Shown one piece after another: positions 16,551 to 24,663 of a stretch of 64,000 bases of DNA (its first letter is position 1; every line of letters starts with the position of its first letter). The translations under genes were made by a program, and so were the position numbers. The stretch covers positions 114,010 through 178,009 of the forward strand of contig NZ_BAAADJ010000014.1 of the NCBI RefSeq assembly GCF_039522365.1. The letters are read 5' to 3'. A model generated the notes under the pieces. It made no database searches. It had not been told where the DNA came from and worked only from the letters and a program-made list of their open reading frames with translations. This DNA comes from Bacillus carboniphilus (lineage in GTDB: Bacteria; Bacillota; Bacilli; Bacillales; JC228).

Positions 16551-18062
16551 ATGAAGCCAAAACTACAGCTATCCTTACAAACATCCAATTTGGTTCTTGG
16601 ATTTATGATATGGGTTATTATTTCTTCACTGATTCCATTTATTAAGGAAGATATCGTGATGAACCCAGACCAAATAGCATTGGTTACTGCAGTTCCGGTT
16701 ATATTAGGGTCTTTATTACGAATTCCATTGGGATACTGGGCTAACCAATTCGGTGCTAGAAAGATGTTTTTAATCAGTTTTGTTATTTTAATGTTTCCTG
16801 TTTACTATATCAGTGAAGCAAATTCATATTCTGACTTAATTATTGGTGGAATTTTACTAGGCTTAGGTGGAGCGGTATTTTCAATCGGGGTAACATCCTT
16901 ACCAAAATACTTTCCTAAGGAAAAGCATGGTTTTGTAAATGGAATATATGGAGCGGGGAATATTGGGACCGCTGTTACGACCTTCTCAGCACCGTTTGTT
17001 GCGAGCACGCTGGGGTGGTCCATGACCATTAAGATTTACCTTGTGCTTCTAGGAGCATTTATTCTATTAAACTTTTTACTGGGTGACCGTAAGGAAACAA
17101 GTGTAAAAACTCCATTAGTTTCACAAATCAAATCAGTGTATCGAAACGAGAAATTGTGGTTCCTATCTCTGTTCTATTTTATTACTTTCGGATCATTTGT
17201 GGCATTTACAATTTTCCTACCAAGCTTTTTGGTAGACCACTTTGAGATTAGTAAAGTAGACGCTGGAATTCGAACAGCTGGGTTCATTGGGATTGCGACC
17301 TTCTTACGACCTGTAGGAGGATGGATGGGTGATAGATTTAACTCACTCGTTGTACTGATGCTGGTATTTAGCGGTATTACAATTGCAGCAACTATCCTAG
17401 CTTTTTCTCCTTCTATTGCAATGTACACTGTAGGCTGCTTGTCCATTGCCGTTTTCGCAGGGATTGGAAATGGGATTATTTTTAAACTTGTCCCTCATTA
17501 TTTTCAAAAGCAAGCTGGGGTTGTAAATGGGATTGTTTCAGCTATGGGAGGACTGGGGGGATTCTTCCCACCACTCATGTTATCGTTTTTGTTTAGTTTA
17601 ACAGGACATTTTGCTATTGGGTTCATGGCTCTTTCTGAACTAGCATTGGCAAGTCTTATTATTGTGATTTGGATGTACTATCATGACAAATTGCATTTAT
17701 CAAAAAATATTATTGAACATACAGTTGAAGGGATTATGATTACTGACAAAAATGGAGTGATTCTGTCAGTGAACCCATCATTTACAAAGGTTACAGGTTT
17801 TACAGAAGAAGAGGTGGTTGGTAAAACTCCTAGTCTTTTGAAATCTGGCATTCAAGATCAACATTTCTATCAAAAAATGTGGCAAAGCATTGAGAAAAAC
17901 GGATGCTGGCAAGGGGAAATTTGGAACCGTCGTAAAAATGGAGAGACATATTTAGAGTGGTTGACAATCAGTGCAATCAAAGATGAGGCGAATGAGGTTA
18001 AGTGTTTCGCTGGAATGTTCAGTGATATTACGTCAACACAAAAAAATACAGTAAATCAGTAA
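16551..18062 (+). CDS. narK: nitrate/nitrite transporter NarK fused to a C-terminal PAS domain
   Basis: 503 residues. Residues 1 to about 380 are a 12-helix MFS transporter of the nitrate/nitrite porter family (GYWANQFGARK loop, GLGGAVFSIGVTSLPKYFP, GNGIIFKLVPHYF with the NNP glycine signature GAGNIG and AMGGLGG). Residues about 385-500 are a PAS domain (EHTVEGIMITDKNGVILSVN to FAGMFSDIT). No frameshift separates them. A cytoplasmic PAS on NarK is unusual and suggests a transporter-sensor. ATG 16551 has GAGGAG ten bases upstream. The next gene is a histidine kinase that lacks any sensor domain. Confidence 0.9.
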   Translation: MKPKLQLSLQTSNLVLGFMIWVIISSLIPFIKEDIVMNPDQIALVTAVPVILGSLLRIPLGYWANQFGARKMFLISFVILMFPVYYISEANSYSDLIIGGILLGLGGAVFSIGVTSLPKYFPKEKHGFVNGIYGAGNIGTAVTTFSAPFVASTLGWSMTIKIYLVLLGAFILLNFLLGDRKETSVKTPLVSQIKSVYRNEKLWFLSLFYFITFGSFVAFTIFLPSFLVDHFEISKVDAGIRTAGFIGIATFLRPVGGWMGDRFNSLVVLMLVFSGITIAATILAFSPSIAMYTVGCLSIAVFAGIGNGIIFKLVPHYFQKQAGVVNGIVSAMGGLGGFFPPLMLSFLFSLTGHFAIGFMALSELALASLIIVIWMYYHDKLHLSKNIIEHTVEGIMITDKNGVILSVNPSFTKVTGFTEEEVVGKTPSLLKSGIQDQHFYQKMWQSIEKNGCWQGEIWNRRKNGETYLEWLTISAIKDEANEVKCFAGMFSDITSTQKNTVNQ

Positions 18063-18082
18063 GGGCAAAAGGAGTGAGAAGA

Positions 18083-18736
18083 ATGGCACCTAGCTCATTG
18101 GATAAAAAAGTAACAAATTATATTATCCAGGCACAGGAAGAAGAAATCAAACGGATTTCAAATGAGCTTCATGAAGGCGTATCTCAAACTCTCTATAGCT
18201 TATTTACAGGGCTACAATTTGTTGAAAAGCAACAAGCTGACCCAAAAATTAAACAAATTGTATCAGAAATGGTACAGTTAACAGAGAGAACAATAGAGGA
18301 ATTAAGATGGGTATCAACGGAGCTTTACCCTGCTTCGTTGGATACCCTTGGAATTGTGGCAGCGATTCGATCTTATTTAAAGGTTTATACCTCCACATTT
18401 GGAATAGATGTTGAAGTAAAGACAATGGGCACTGAAAGAGTCCTTTCATCCGAACAGAAAATTGCCCTATTTCGTTCTTGCCAGGAAGCATTAGTTAATA
18501 GTGCTAAGTATGCAGATACGAGTAAAGTCTTTATCGATATGAAATGGGAAGATAATAAAATCATGATAATTATTAAAGATGAAGGTGTCGGTTTTTCGAT
18601 TGAAGAGGTCACTCGTAATCAAGAGTGTTTAGGATTAGCTTCAATTAAACAGAGATTAGAATTGTTATCTGGGACCGCCACTGTACATTCCACCCCCGGA
18701 AAGGGAACAATTGTAACATTAGTTTTACCGATTTAA
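18083..18736 (+). CDS. nreB: NreB-like histidine kinase without sensor domain
   Basis: A 217-residue soluble kinase of the NarL/DegS class. The phospho-acceptor histidine is H30 in RISNELHEGVSQ, followed by a HATPase_c domain (CQEALVNSAKYA, DEGVGFS, PGKGTIV). No transmembrane part, no PAS and no cysteine cluster, unlike staphylococcal NreB, whose PAS carries an oxygen-labile [4Fe-4S]. The missing input may come from the PAS on the NarK gene just upstream or from the NreA-like protein. AAAGGAG eight bases before the ATG. Confidence 0.85.
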   Translation: MAPSSLDKKVTNYIIQAQEEEIKRISNELHEGVSQTLYSLFTGLQFVEKQQADPKIKQIVSEMVQLTERTIEELRWVSTELYPASLDTLGIVAAIRSYLKVYTSTFGIDVEVKTMGTERVLSSEQKIALFRSCQEALVNSAKYADTSKVFIDMKWEDNKIMIIIKDEGVGFSIEEVTRNQECLGLASIKQRLELLSGTATVHSTPGKGTIVTLVLPI

Positions 18737-18771
18737 GGATGCAATAGAATAAATTCGGGAGGTACCAATTT

Positions 18772-19428
18772 ATGATTCGGGTTCTTCTAGTAGATGATCA
18801 TGCTGTCGTTAGAATGGGGCTACGCATGTTGCTAGAACCAAACACTAAAATGGAAGTAGTGGGAGAGGCTTCAGAAGGAAATGAAGCAATTCAAAGAGCA
18901 TTAGAACTTAAACCAGACGTTGTTCTAATGGACTTAAGTATGCCGCATGGAAAAGATGGTTTATCTGCAACAATTGAATTAAAGAAATCCTTACCTGAAA
19001 CTGAGATTTTAATTTTGACAATGCATGATGACGAAGAATACTTGTTTAGAGTCATTCAGGCCGGAGCTTCTGGATATATACTAAAAAGTGCACCCCATGA
19101 AGAGTTGTTATCTGCCATTGAATCTGTTGCTACTGGAAGGGCGTATTTATATCCAACCGCAACGAAACGACTCATGCAAGAGTATGTTGAAAAGCTTAAT
19201 CAGGGTGGAAATATGGATACGTATTCCTTATTATCTGACCGCGAAAAAGAAGTTTTAACGTTAATTGCTAAGGGTTATACAAATAAAGATATTGCTGAGC
19301 AACTAATCATTAGTGTGAAAACGGTAGAAACGCATAAAAGTAATTTAATGGAGAAATTACAGATGAAGACTCGGCCAGAATTAGTTAAATATGCAGTGCA
19401 AAAAGGTTTACTTGATTACGGGGTATAG
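18772..19428 (+). CDS. nreC: NreC-like response regulator (NarL/LuxR type)
   Basis: 218 residues: a receiver domain with D8, D9 and the phosphorylation site D54 (VVLMDLSMP), then a LuxR-type helix-turn-helix at about 150-205 (LSDREKEVLTLIAKGYTNKDIAEQL). GGGAGG precedes the ATG. Likely phosphorylated by one or both neighbouring kinases and a good candidate to bind the GGG/CCC palindromes before the reductase operon and fnr. Confidence 0.9.
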   Translation: MIRVLLVDDHAVVRMGLRMLLEPNTKMEVVGEASEGNEAIQRALELKPDVVLMDLSMPHGKDGLSATIELKKSLPETEILILTMHDDEEYLFRVIQAGASGYILKSAPHEELLSAIESVATGRAYLYPTATKRLMQEYVEKLNQGGNMDTYSLLSDREKEVLTLIAKGYTNKDIAEQLIISVKTVETHKSNLMEKLQMKTRPELVKYAVQKGLLDYGV

Positions 19429-19432
19429 TCCA

Positions 19433-19882
19433 TTGAAACCAAATAAAATGAAAGAAGTTTCGATCAGAATGAATCAAATTTGTATGGAAACTATGAAGGA
19501 ATTATCAAGCGATTTTGTAGCCCTTGCGACTTATAATAATGAGGGAAAAGACATTAGGTGGAAATTTGCTGCAGGAAATCGGAACGAAAAATACAAACAG
19601 ATTACAGTTCGCTATGGAAAAGGAATAGCAGGTCAAGTTATGCGGAGCGGTTCACCCATGGTGATTCAATCATTTCCAGAAGATATAAACGGAAAAGCAA
19701 CTGATTACCCAATTATGCTAGCCGAACAATTAGTTTCTTGTATAGCAGTACCAGTTCAATTCAATGATAAAATATGGGGTGTTCTATTGGCAGGGCATCG
19801 TATTGAAAAGGGTTTTACAGAAGAAGATAGAAATAAATTAATGGAAGCTGCCAAAAAGGTTAGTTATACAATCTCTAAGTAA
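19433..19882 (+). CDS. nreA: NreA-like GAF-domain nitrate receptor
   Basis: About 149 residues, a single GAF domain. The segment DIRWKFAAGNRNEKYKQITVRYGKGIAGQV closely resembles staphylococcal NreA around its nitrate site (from memory), as does VSCIAVPVQ later on. In Staphylococcus, NreA binds nitrate and holds NreB in check when nitrate is absent. TTG 19433 is the likely start; ATG 19448 has no binding site. It follows nreC by four bases. Confidence 0.85.
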   Translation: MKPNKMKEVSIRMNQICMETMKELSSDFVALATYNNEGKDIRWKFAAGNRNEKYKQITVRYGKGIAGQVMRSGSPMVIQSFPEDINGKATDYPIMLAEQLVSCIAVPVQFNDKIWGVLLAGHRIEKGFTEEDRNKLMEAAKKVSYTISK

Positions 19883-19912
19883 AAACACCAGTAATAAGCT
19901 AGAGGTGTCACG

Positions 19913-21355
19913 ATGACAAATTGGAATGAACAAAGTACGAACGAAAAAGGACAAAGTGAAGTACAAAACCTAAAAGAATTAGCTGATATAAAATATGCGC
20001 TTGATGAATCCTCTATTGTAGCAGTTACAGACCAAAAGGGGATTATTACGTATGTAAATGATAAATTTTGTGAAATTTCTAAGTATACAAGGGAACAGTT
20101 AATTGGGCAGGATCACCGAATTATTAATTCGGGTTATCATTCTAAGGAGTTTTTTCGAGAATTATGGAGAACAATCGCTAACGGAAAGGTTTGGAAAGGA
20201 GAAATTAAAAATAAGGCAAAGGATGGATCGTACTACTGGGTAGATACAACCATTGTTCCTTTCATAGATGAAAAGGGAAAGCCTTATCAATATCTTGCTA
20301 TTCGAACAGAAGTTACGGCCTATAAGAAGGTTCTGGAAGAATTAAAACTATCAATAAGCGAATTAGCCGATTTGAAGTATGCTTTGGATGAATCTACGAT
20401 TGTAGCTAGGACAGATCAAAGAGGGACTATTACGTATGTAAATGATAAATTCTGTGAAATCTCGAAGTATTCAAGAGACGAGCTAATTGGTAGTGACCAT
20501 CGGATTATCAATTCAGGCTATCATTCAAAAGAATTTTTTAAAAAGCTTTGGAAAACAATTGGTAACGGTCAAGTGTGGAAAGGTGAGATTAAAAATAAAG
20601 CTAAGGATGGAACGTATTACTGGGTGGATACCACGATTGTCCCGTTCATAAATGACAATGGGAAGCCCTATCAATATTTAGCCATTCGTTCAGAAATCAC
20701 TGCACGTAAAAGAGTAGAAGAAGAACTGAAGCAAATGATGACAAAAATTATACAGGTTCAGGAAGAAGAACGGAAAAAAGTATCTCGTGAATTACATGAT
20801 GGAATTGGTCAAAATTTATACAGTTTACTCATAACGATTAACCGAATTAGTGCAGAACAGGACCACCCACTGCTACCTGAAATGCAAAAAGAAGTGACCA
20901 GCTTGATTGAACAAATTCGTGGCATCTCTTGGGAGCTTCGGCCATCTGTTTTAGATGATCTAGGGTTAGTACCAGCTATTCGCTCTATGATCAACCAGTA
21001 TTCTCAACATTATGGAATTCAAATAACCTTTTCTACGAATTTAAAAGTACGTTATTCAATGGATATAGAATCAAATGCATATCGAATTGTGCAAGAAGCT
21101 TTAACAAACATACGAAAATATGCTGAGGTTAAACAAGCTGAAGTTAGTGTCATGAAAGATGGAACAACTTTGGTGATCCATATAAAAGACCAAGGAAAAG
21201 GGTTCTCTGTAAATACTGGCAGCCGAGGCGTAGGTCTATTCAATATGGAAGAAAGAGCGAAGGCAATCGGAGGTTCCATTGATATTTACTCAAAAGAAGG
21301 TGTCGGTACAACAGTTAAAGTAAGGGTACCTATAAGTGAAGGGCGTGATGTATAG
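19913..21355 (+). CDS. sensor histidine kinase with two near-identical PAS domains
   Basis: 480 residues: PAS1 about 24-140, PAS2 about 152-270, HisKA_3 with H295 (ERKKVSRELHDGIGQN), then HATPase_c (QEALTNIRKYAEV, DQGKGFS). The two PAS copies are nearly identical over more than 100 residues (both contain YVNDKFCEISKY and DHRIINSGYHSKEFF), a recent internal duplication. Soluble. No second response regulator is nearby, so it probably feeds into the NreC-like protein. Preceded by AGAGGTG. Confidence 0.88.
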   Translation: MTNWNEQSTNEKGQSEVQNLKELADIKYALDESSIVAVTDQKGIITYVNDKFCEISKYTREQLIGQDHRIINSGYHSKEFFRELWRTIANGKVWKGEIKNKAKDGSYYWVDTTIVPFIDEKGKPYQYLAIRTEVTAYKKVLEELKLSISELADLKYALDESTIVARTDQRGTITYVNDKFCEISKYSRDELIGSDHRIINSGYHSKEFFKKLWKTIGNGQVWKGEIKNKAKDGTYYWVDTTIVPFINDNGKPYQYLAIRSEITARKRVEEELKQMMTKIIQVQEEERKKVSRELHDGIGQNLYSLLITINRISAEQDHPLLPEMQKEVTSLIEQIRGISWELRPSVLDDLGLVPAIRSMINQYSQHYGIQITFSTNLKVRYSMDIESNAYRIVQEALTNIRKYAEVKQAEVSVMKDGTTLVIHIKDQGKGFSVNTGSRGVGLFNMEERAKAIGGSIDIYSKEGVGTTVKVRVPISEGRDV

Positions 21356-22036
21356 GTGGATAGTATGCTCAACGTATTAAAGGATGTCCCATTATTTAAT
21401 GGTCTGAATGAAGAAGATTTACATTTAATTGCCCAAATTACTTCAAAACGGAAGTACAAGAAAAAAGCGAATGTTTTCATGGAAGGAGAAACACGGGAGG
21501 CTGTTTTCTTTATAGAGTCCGGAGTGGTAAAGTCCTACAAAGTTGATGAAGATGGAAACGAGCAAGTCATTTCTATCCTTCAAAGTGGAGACATGTTTCC
21601 ACACGTTGGTTTTTTCGATGAGTCTCCATATCCTGCAACTGTCGAAGTTGTACGAGAGGCTGAATTATTAGTAATTCGAATTGATGATTTTGATCAATTG
21701 ATTATAAGACAGCCACAAATGGCAGTCAAAGTAATGAAGGTAATGGGGCAAAAAATTCTCCATTTACAACAACGCTTGCAAGATTTTATTTCAAAAGACG
21801 TTCAGCATCGTCTTACTCACTCGTTAGTTCGGCTTGCTCGAGAGTATGGTGAAGTAAGGAAACAGGGGACTTATGTTAGTTTACCAATTACCAACCAGGA
21901 CTTCGCCAATATGGTAGGGACCTCCCGAGAATCCATAAACCGGATTATCAATCATTTTAAAAGGGAGAAGCTTATGGATTCGGATCGCCATGGGTTTTTA
22001 ATCTACGATATTGATAAGTTAGAGAGTTACCACTAA
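21356..22036 (+). CDS. Crp/Fnr-family transcription regulator without Fe-S cysteines
   Basis: 226 residues: a cyclic-nucleotide-binding-like beta barrel (LKDVPLFNGLNEEDLHLIAQI, VFFIESGVVKSYKVDEDGNEQVI) and a Crp-type helix-turn-helix (ITNQDFANMVGTSRESINRII). It has no cysteine cluster, so it does not sense oxygen by [4Fe-4S]. Starts one base after the tandem-PAS kinase, last gene of the sensory operon. It could be a heme- or NO-responsive relative, but the signal cannot be read from sequence. Confidence 0.85.
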   Translation: MDSMLNVLKDVPLFNGLNEEDLHLIAQITSKRKYKKKANVFMEGETREAVFFIESGVVKSYKVDEDGNEQVISILQSGDMFPHVGFFDESPYPATVEVVREAELLVIRIDDFDQLIIRQPQMAVKVMKVMGQKILHLQQRLQDFISKDVQHRLTHSLVRLAREYGEVRKQGTYVSLPITNQDFANMVGTSRESINRIINHFKREKLMDSDRHGFLIYDIDKLESYH

Positions 22037-22080
22037 AAGGAAAGTTGTTGATTGTTCAGCAACTTTCCTTTTAGTTTTAT
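22033..22080 (+). terminator. terminator of the nreBCA operon
   Basis: Fifteen-base perfect stem CTAAAAGGAAAGTTG (22033-22047) with CAACTTTCCTTTTAG (22060-22074), then TTTTAT. Confidence 0.9.
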
Positions 22081-22119
22081 ATAGAGGGGGTGGTGTATCG
22101 GTTTCCGCCTGTAGCTTGG

Positions 22120-22323
22120 CAGGGTAGGGTGTTCGGGCTGTTCCGCACTCAAATTGAGATATTCGCACTTAAATTGCATTCATCGCACACAACACTAGAT
22201 TTTTCGCACTCAAATCAAAAAATGCACTCAAATTAAGAAATTCGCACTCAAAATCAATTTTTCGCACTCAAAATCCATAAATCGCACCCAAATTCCAAAA
22301 TTCGCACAAACAACACAGTATAA
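22120..22323 (+). repeat. nine-unit 20-bp-phased GCACTCAAAT element, copy 1
   Basis: Nine boxes of the form TTCGCACTCAAAT with GCAC at 22145, 22165, 22185, 22206, 22224, 22244, 22264, 22284 and 22304, i.e. steps of 20, 20, 21, 18, 20, 20, 20 and 20. The left flank contains GGTGTTCGGG. A second copy in opposite orientation lies at 53999-54193. It fills most of the gap between the sensory operon and the HesB-like gene, which has no gene. Confidence 0.85.
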
Positions 22324-22471
22324 CGAGTTCAACCTAATACTTTTCCTAGCCCCAAACATTGAAACAACCTTTTTAAAAGCAAAATTTATATAATTCCGGT
22401 TATTTTTGTAGGAGATAATAAAAAATCTCCCTTTCTAAACCCATAATCCATAAAAAATCGACTACCCTGGA

Positions 22472-22759
22472 TTATAACGGCTTAAAGTCATATGTCACTT
22501 CATTATTAAATATGGTAACAGAAACATGATAGTCCTCAAAAAACCATTTATCCTCTTCCCCAATATAAAAGTTAATCCCTTCAACAATTGAATGATAAGA
22601 AATATTTAATGGTTTTTCATTTCTAGCAATTCCAAGAGAGTAGTTAGGGTGCACACTTTGTCCATATAATTGAACAAAAAATTGCAGGCTATCACCATCC
22701 CTTAAGTTCATCTCTTCTTTATACCATTGGGCAGCTTCATTCGTAATGGAAAGTTTCAT
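22472..22759 (-). CDS. HesB/YneR-family protein
   Basis: 95 residues of the HesB-like (IscA fold) family, YneR branch: MKLSITNEAAQWYKEEM at the start and the pattern GDSLQFFVQLYGQ. It lacks the three conserved cysteines of true A-type Fe-S carriers, as YneR proteins do. AGAGGAATCGAA precedes the ATG. The shared Fnr box with hemY suggests a role under low oxygen, perhaps in Fe-S or heme metabolism; the biochemical role is unknown. Confidence 0.75.
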   Translation of the reverse strand: MKLSITNEAAQWYKEEMNLRDGDSLQFFVQLYGQSVHPNYSLGIARNEKPLNISYHSIVEGINFYIGEEDKWFFEDYHVSVTIFNNEVTYDFKPL

Positions 22760-22791
22760 TTCGATTCCTCTTTCTCCATGAAATTATTCTC

Positions 22792-22875
22792 ATATACCAT
22801 TTTAATAGATGGCTATATGTTGTTCTGTGATATTCGTCATATATTGCTTTCCTTAAAGATGTTTTAATGAAGTTA
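22792..22875. promoter_or_regulatory. divergent Fnr-dependent promoters of hesB-like gene and hemY
   Basis: One box TGTGATATTCGTCATA (22826-22841, one mismatch, centre 22833.5) stands between two divergent genes. On the plus strand a TTTAAT hexamer (22863-22868) implies a start at 22875; on the minus strand TAAAAT (22804-22799) implies 22792. Both put the same box at exactly -41.5. The symmetry is strong support although the box is not perfect. Confidence 0.75.
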
Positions 22876-22909
22876 ATTCGGTCGTGATTAGAAAAGGAGG
22901 AGTCTCTAT

Positions 22910-24334
22910 ATGAGCAGTCCAAGTAAGAAAATCGTAATCGTAGGTGGCGGGATAACAGGCTTATCCGCAGCTTATTACTTGAAGAAAAACTGTAAGGAAA
23001 CTTCTGTTGATATAACAATTATTGAAAAGAGTAACGATATTGGTGGGAAGATCAACACGCTACATCGTGATGGTTTCATCATTGAGCGTGGTCCAGAGTC
23101 TTTTCTGTCTAGAAAGCAGCCCGTCGTGACACTGACGAAAGAACTGGATCTTGAAGAGGAATTAGTCGGTACGAATCCCGAAGCTAAGGCAAACTATATT
23201 TTACACAAAGGTAAAATGCATCAAATGCCACTTGGGTTTGTTCTTGGAATTCCAACCAAATTATCTCCATTTCTAAAAACAGGGCTAATTTCTCCACTCG
23301 GTAAAATTCGTGCAGGTTTTGATTTCTTTATACCCAAAAGGAGTGATATAGGTGATGAAGCACTGGGTCATTTTATTAAACGCAGATTAGGAAGTGAGGT
23401 GCTACATAATATAACGGAGCCATTACTTTCAGGAATTTATGCAGGCAATACAAACTATTTAAGCCTAAATGCCACTTTTCCTCAGTTTAAACAATTAGAA
23501 CAAAAGCATGGAAGCCTCATCAAGGGGATGCTTTCTGGACAAAAGGTACATCGTACCCAAACGCCACAGCTTCCAGAGATTGCACAGAGAAGTATGTTCC
23601 TCACTTACAGAAGAGGCCTAAGTACGTTGGTCGAGCGGTTAAAGGAAGCCATACAACCCACTAGGCTAATTATGGGACAAGGTGTTAACTCTATACAGGA
23701 ACATCAAAATAGATATAGGGTATTTCTTGAAAATGGTGAAGAAATGGATGCAGATGGAGTTATATTAGCTTTACCAGCAATCCATGTTTCAAATTTAATC
23801 CCTGAGTTTTCATTGAACAATACCTTAAAAGATATTCCTTATGTCTCAGTGGCTAATATTGTATTAGCGTTTAACCGAGATGACATTCAATATCCACTAA
23901 CAGGAAGTGGCTTTGTAGTACCAAGAAAAGAAGGAAGATTTATTACAGCTTGTACATGGTCTTCATCCAAATGGTCACATACAGCTCCAGAGGGAAAAGT
24001 ACTGCTACGTACCTATGTTGGGCATGCGGGTTCACAGGGGTGGACTTCATTAACTGATGAGGAACTAGTTGTAGGTGTGCGTAACGACTTAGAAGCAATT
24101 ATGGGTATTCAAGCAAGCCCCGATTTTACAGTCGTAACTCGTCATAATCAAGCGATGCCGCAATATTTAGTTGGCCATGTAGAAAGAATTACGGAAGTAA
24201 AGGAGCAATTAAGCAGACAAAAACCAGGTATTTATCTTTGTGGAGCGGGATATGAAGGGGTAGGAATCCCGGATTGTATAGAACAGGGGAAAAAGGCAGC
24301 GGATCAAATGTATTCATACTTACAAACCCAATAG
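22910..24334 (+). CDS. hemY: coproporphyrinogen III/protoporphyrinogen oxidase HemY family
   Basis: 474 residues, FAD-dependent oxidase of heme synthesis. The dinucleotide motif VIVGGGITGLSAAYYL opens the protein and the C-terminal FAD motif GAGYEGVGIPDCIEQG closes it; GPESFLSRK and EPLLSGIYAG are family features. In Firmicutes this enzyme makes coproporphyrin III. It needs oxygen, so its Fnr-linked promoter is surprising; it may be a second copy for low-oxygen growth. AAAGGAGG upstream of the ATG. Confidence 0.9.
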   Translation: MSSPSKKIVIVGGGITGLSAAYYLKKNCKETSVDITIIEKSNDIGGKINTLHRDGFIIERGPESFLSRKQPVVTLTKELDLEEELVGTNPEAKANYILHKGKMHQMPLGFVLGIPTKLSPFLKTGLISPLGKIRAGFDFFIPKRSDIGDEALGHFIKRRLGSEVLHNITEPLLSGIYAGNTNYLSLNATFPQFKQLEQKHGSLIKGMLSGQKVHRTQTPQLPEIAQRSMFLTYRRGLSTLVERLKEAIQPTRLIMGQGVNSIQEHQNRYRVFLENGEEMDADGVILALPAIHVSNLIPEFSLNNTLKDIPYVSVANIVLAFNRDDIQYPLTGSGFVVPRKEGRFITACTWSSSKWSHTAPEGKVLLRTYVGHAGSQGWTSLTDEELVVGVRNDLEAIMGIQASPDFTVVTRHNQAMPQYLVGHVERITEVKEQLSRQKPGIYLCGAGYEGVGIPDCIEQGKKAADQMYSYLQTQ

Positions 24335-24341
24335 TAAAAGG

Positions 24342-24372
24342 AAAAAAGGCAATGGTTCATTGCCTTTTTTTA
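24342..24372. terminator. bidirectional terminator, hemY and the small gene at 24370
   Basis: GGCAATG / CATTGCC stem (24348-24354, 24358-24364) flanked by A6 and T7, extending to a 13-bp stem. Confidence 0.9.
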
Positions 24373-24561
24373 TAGATTCTTAAGTTCATCTATTAACTGC
24401 CTAGAACGCTTTGCATTTCCTTCAGCAAACTCCCTTAATCGAGTTTGTAAACCTTCATTTTGATGAATGTAATCAGCTGTAATTAAGTATGTTCTCATCA
24501 ATTCCTCTTCAAGCTTTAATGTGTTTTGGAGAGTTTCTTTTACATTATGTTCATTATGCAA
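24370..24561 (-). CDS. small helical protein, unknown function
   Basis: 63 residues from a TTG at 24561 with GAGGTG six bases upstream; an upstream in-frame ATG (24591) has no binding site. Helical and charged (HNVKETLQNTLKLEEELMRTYL and a C-terminal LREFAEGNAKRSRQLIDEL). The spacing of acidic residues recalls half a ferritin-like bundle, but no metal motif can be claimed. Lies downstream of ric on the same strand, though separated by a terminator. Confidence 0.6.
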   Translation of the reverse strand: MHNEHNVKETLQNTLKLEEELMRTYLITADYIHQNEGLQTRLREFAEGNAKRSRQLIDELKNL

Positions 24562-24625
24562 ACCAATCACCTCAAACACCATTATCCCCATCTCAGCCGG
24601 TAAACATAATTAAATTTTAATACAT

Positions 24626-24652
24626 AAAAAACCCGAACAAAAATGTTCGGGG
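24626..24652 (-). terminator. terminator of ric
   Basis: CCCGAACA / TGTTCGGG (24632-24639, 24644-24651), loop AAAA, followed on the minus strand by six T residues. Confidence 0.85.
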
Positions 24653-24663
24653 GAATAATTATC

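Noticed and set aside
22120..22323. CRISPR-like array
   Set aside because: Units are short and degenerate with 20-bp total period and no unique spacers or cas genes.
24348..24591. Longer start (ATG 24591) for the small helical protein
   Set aside because: No binding site; the TTG at 24561 has GAGGTG at ideal distance.
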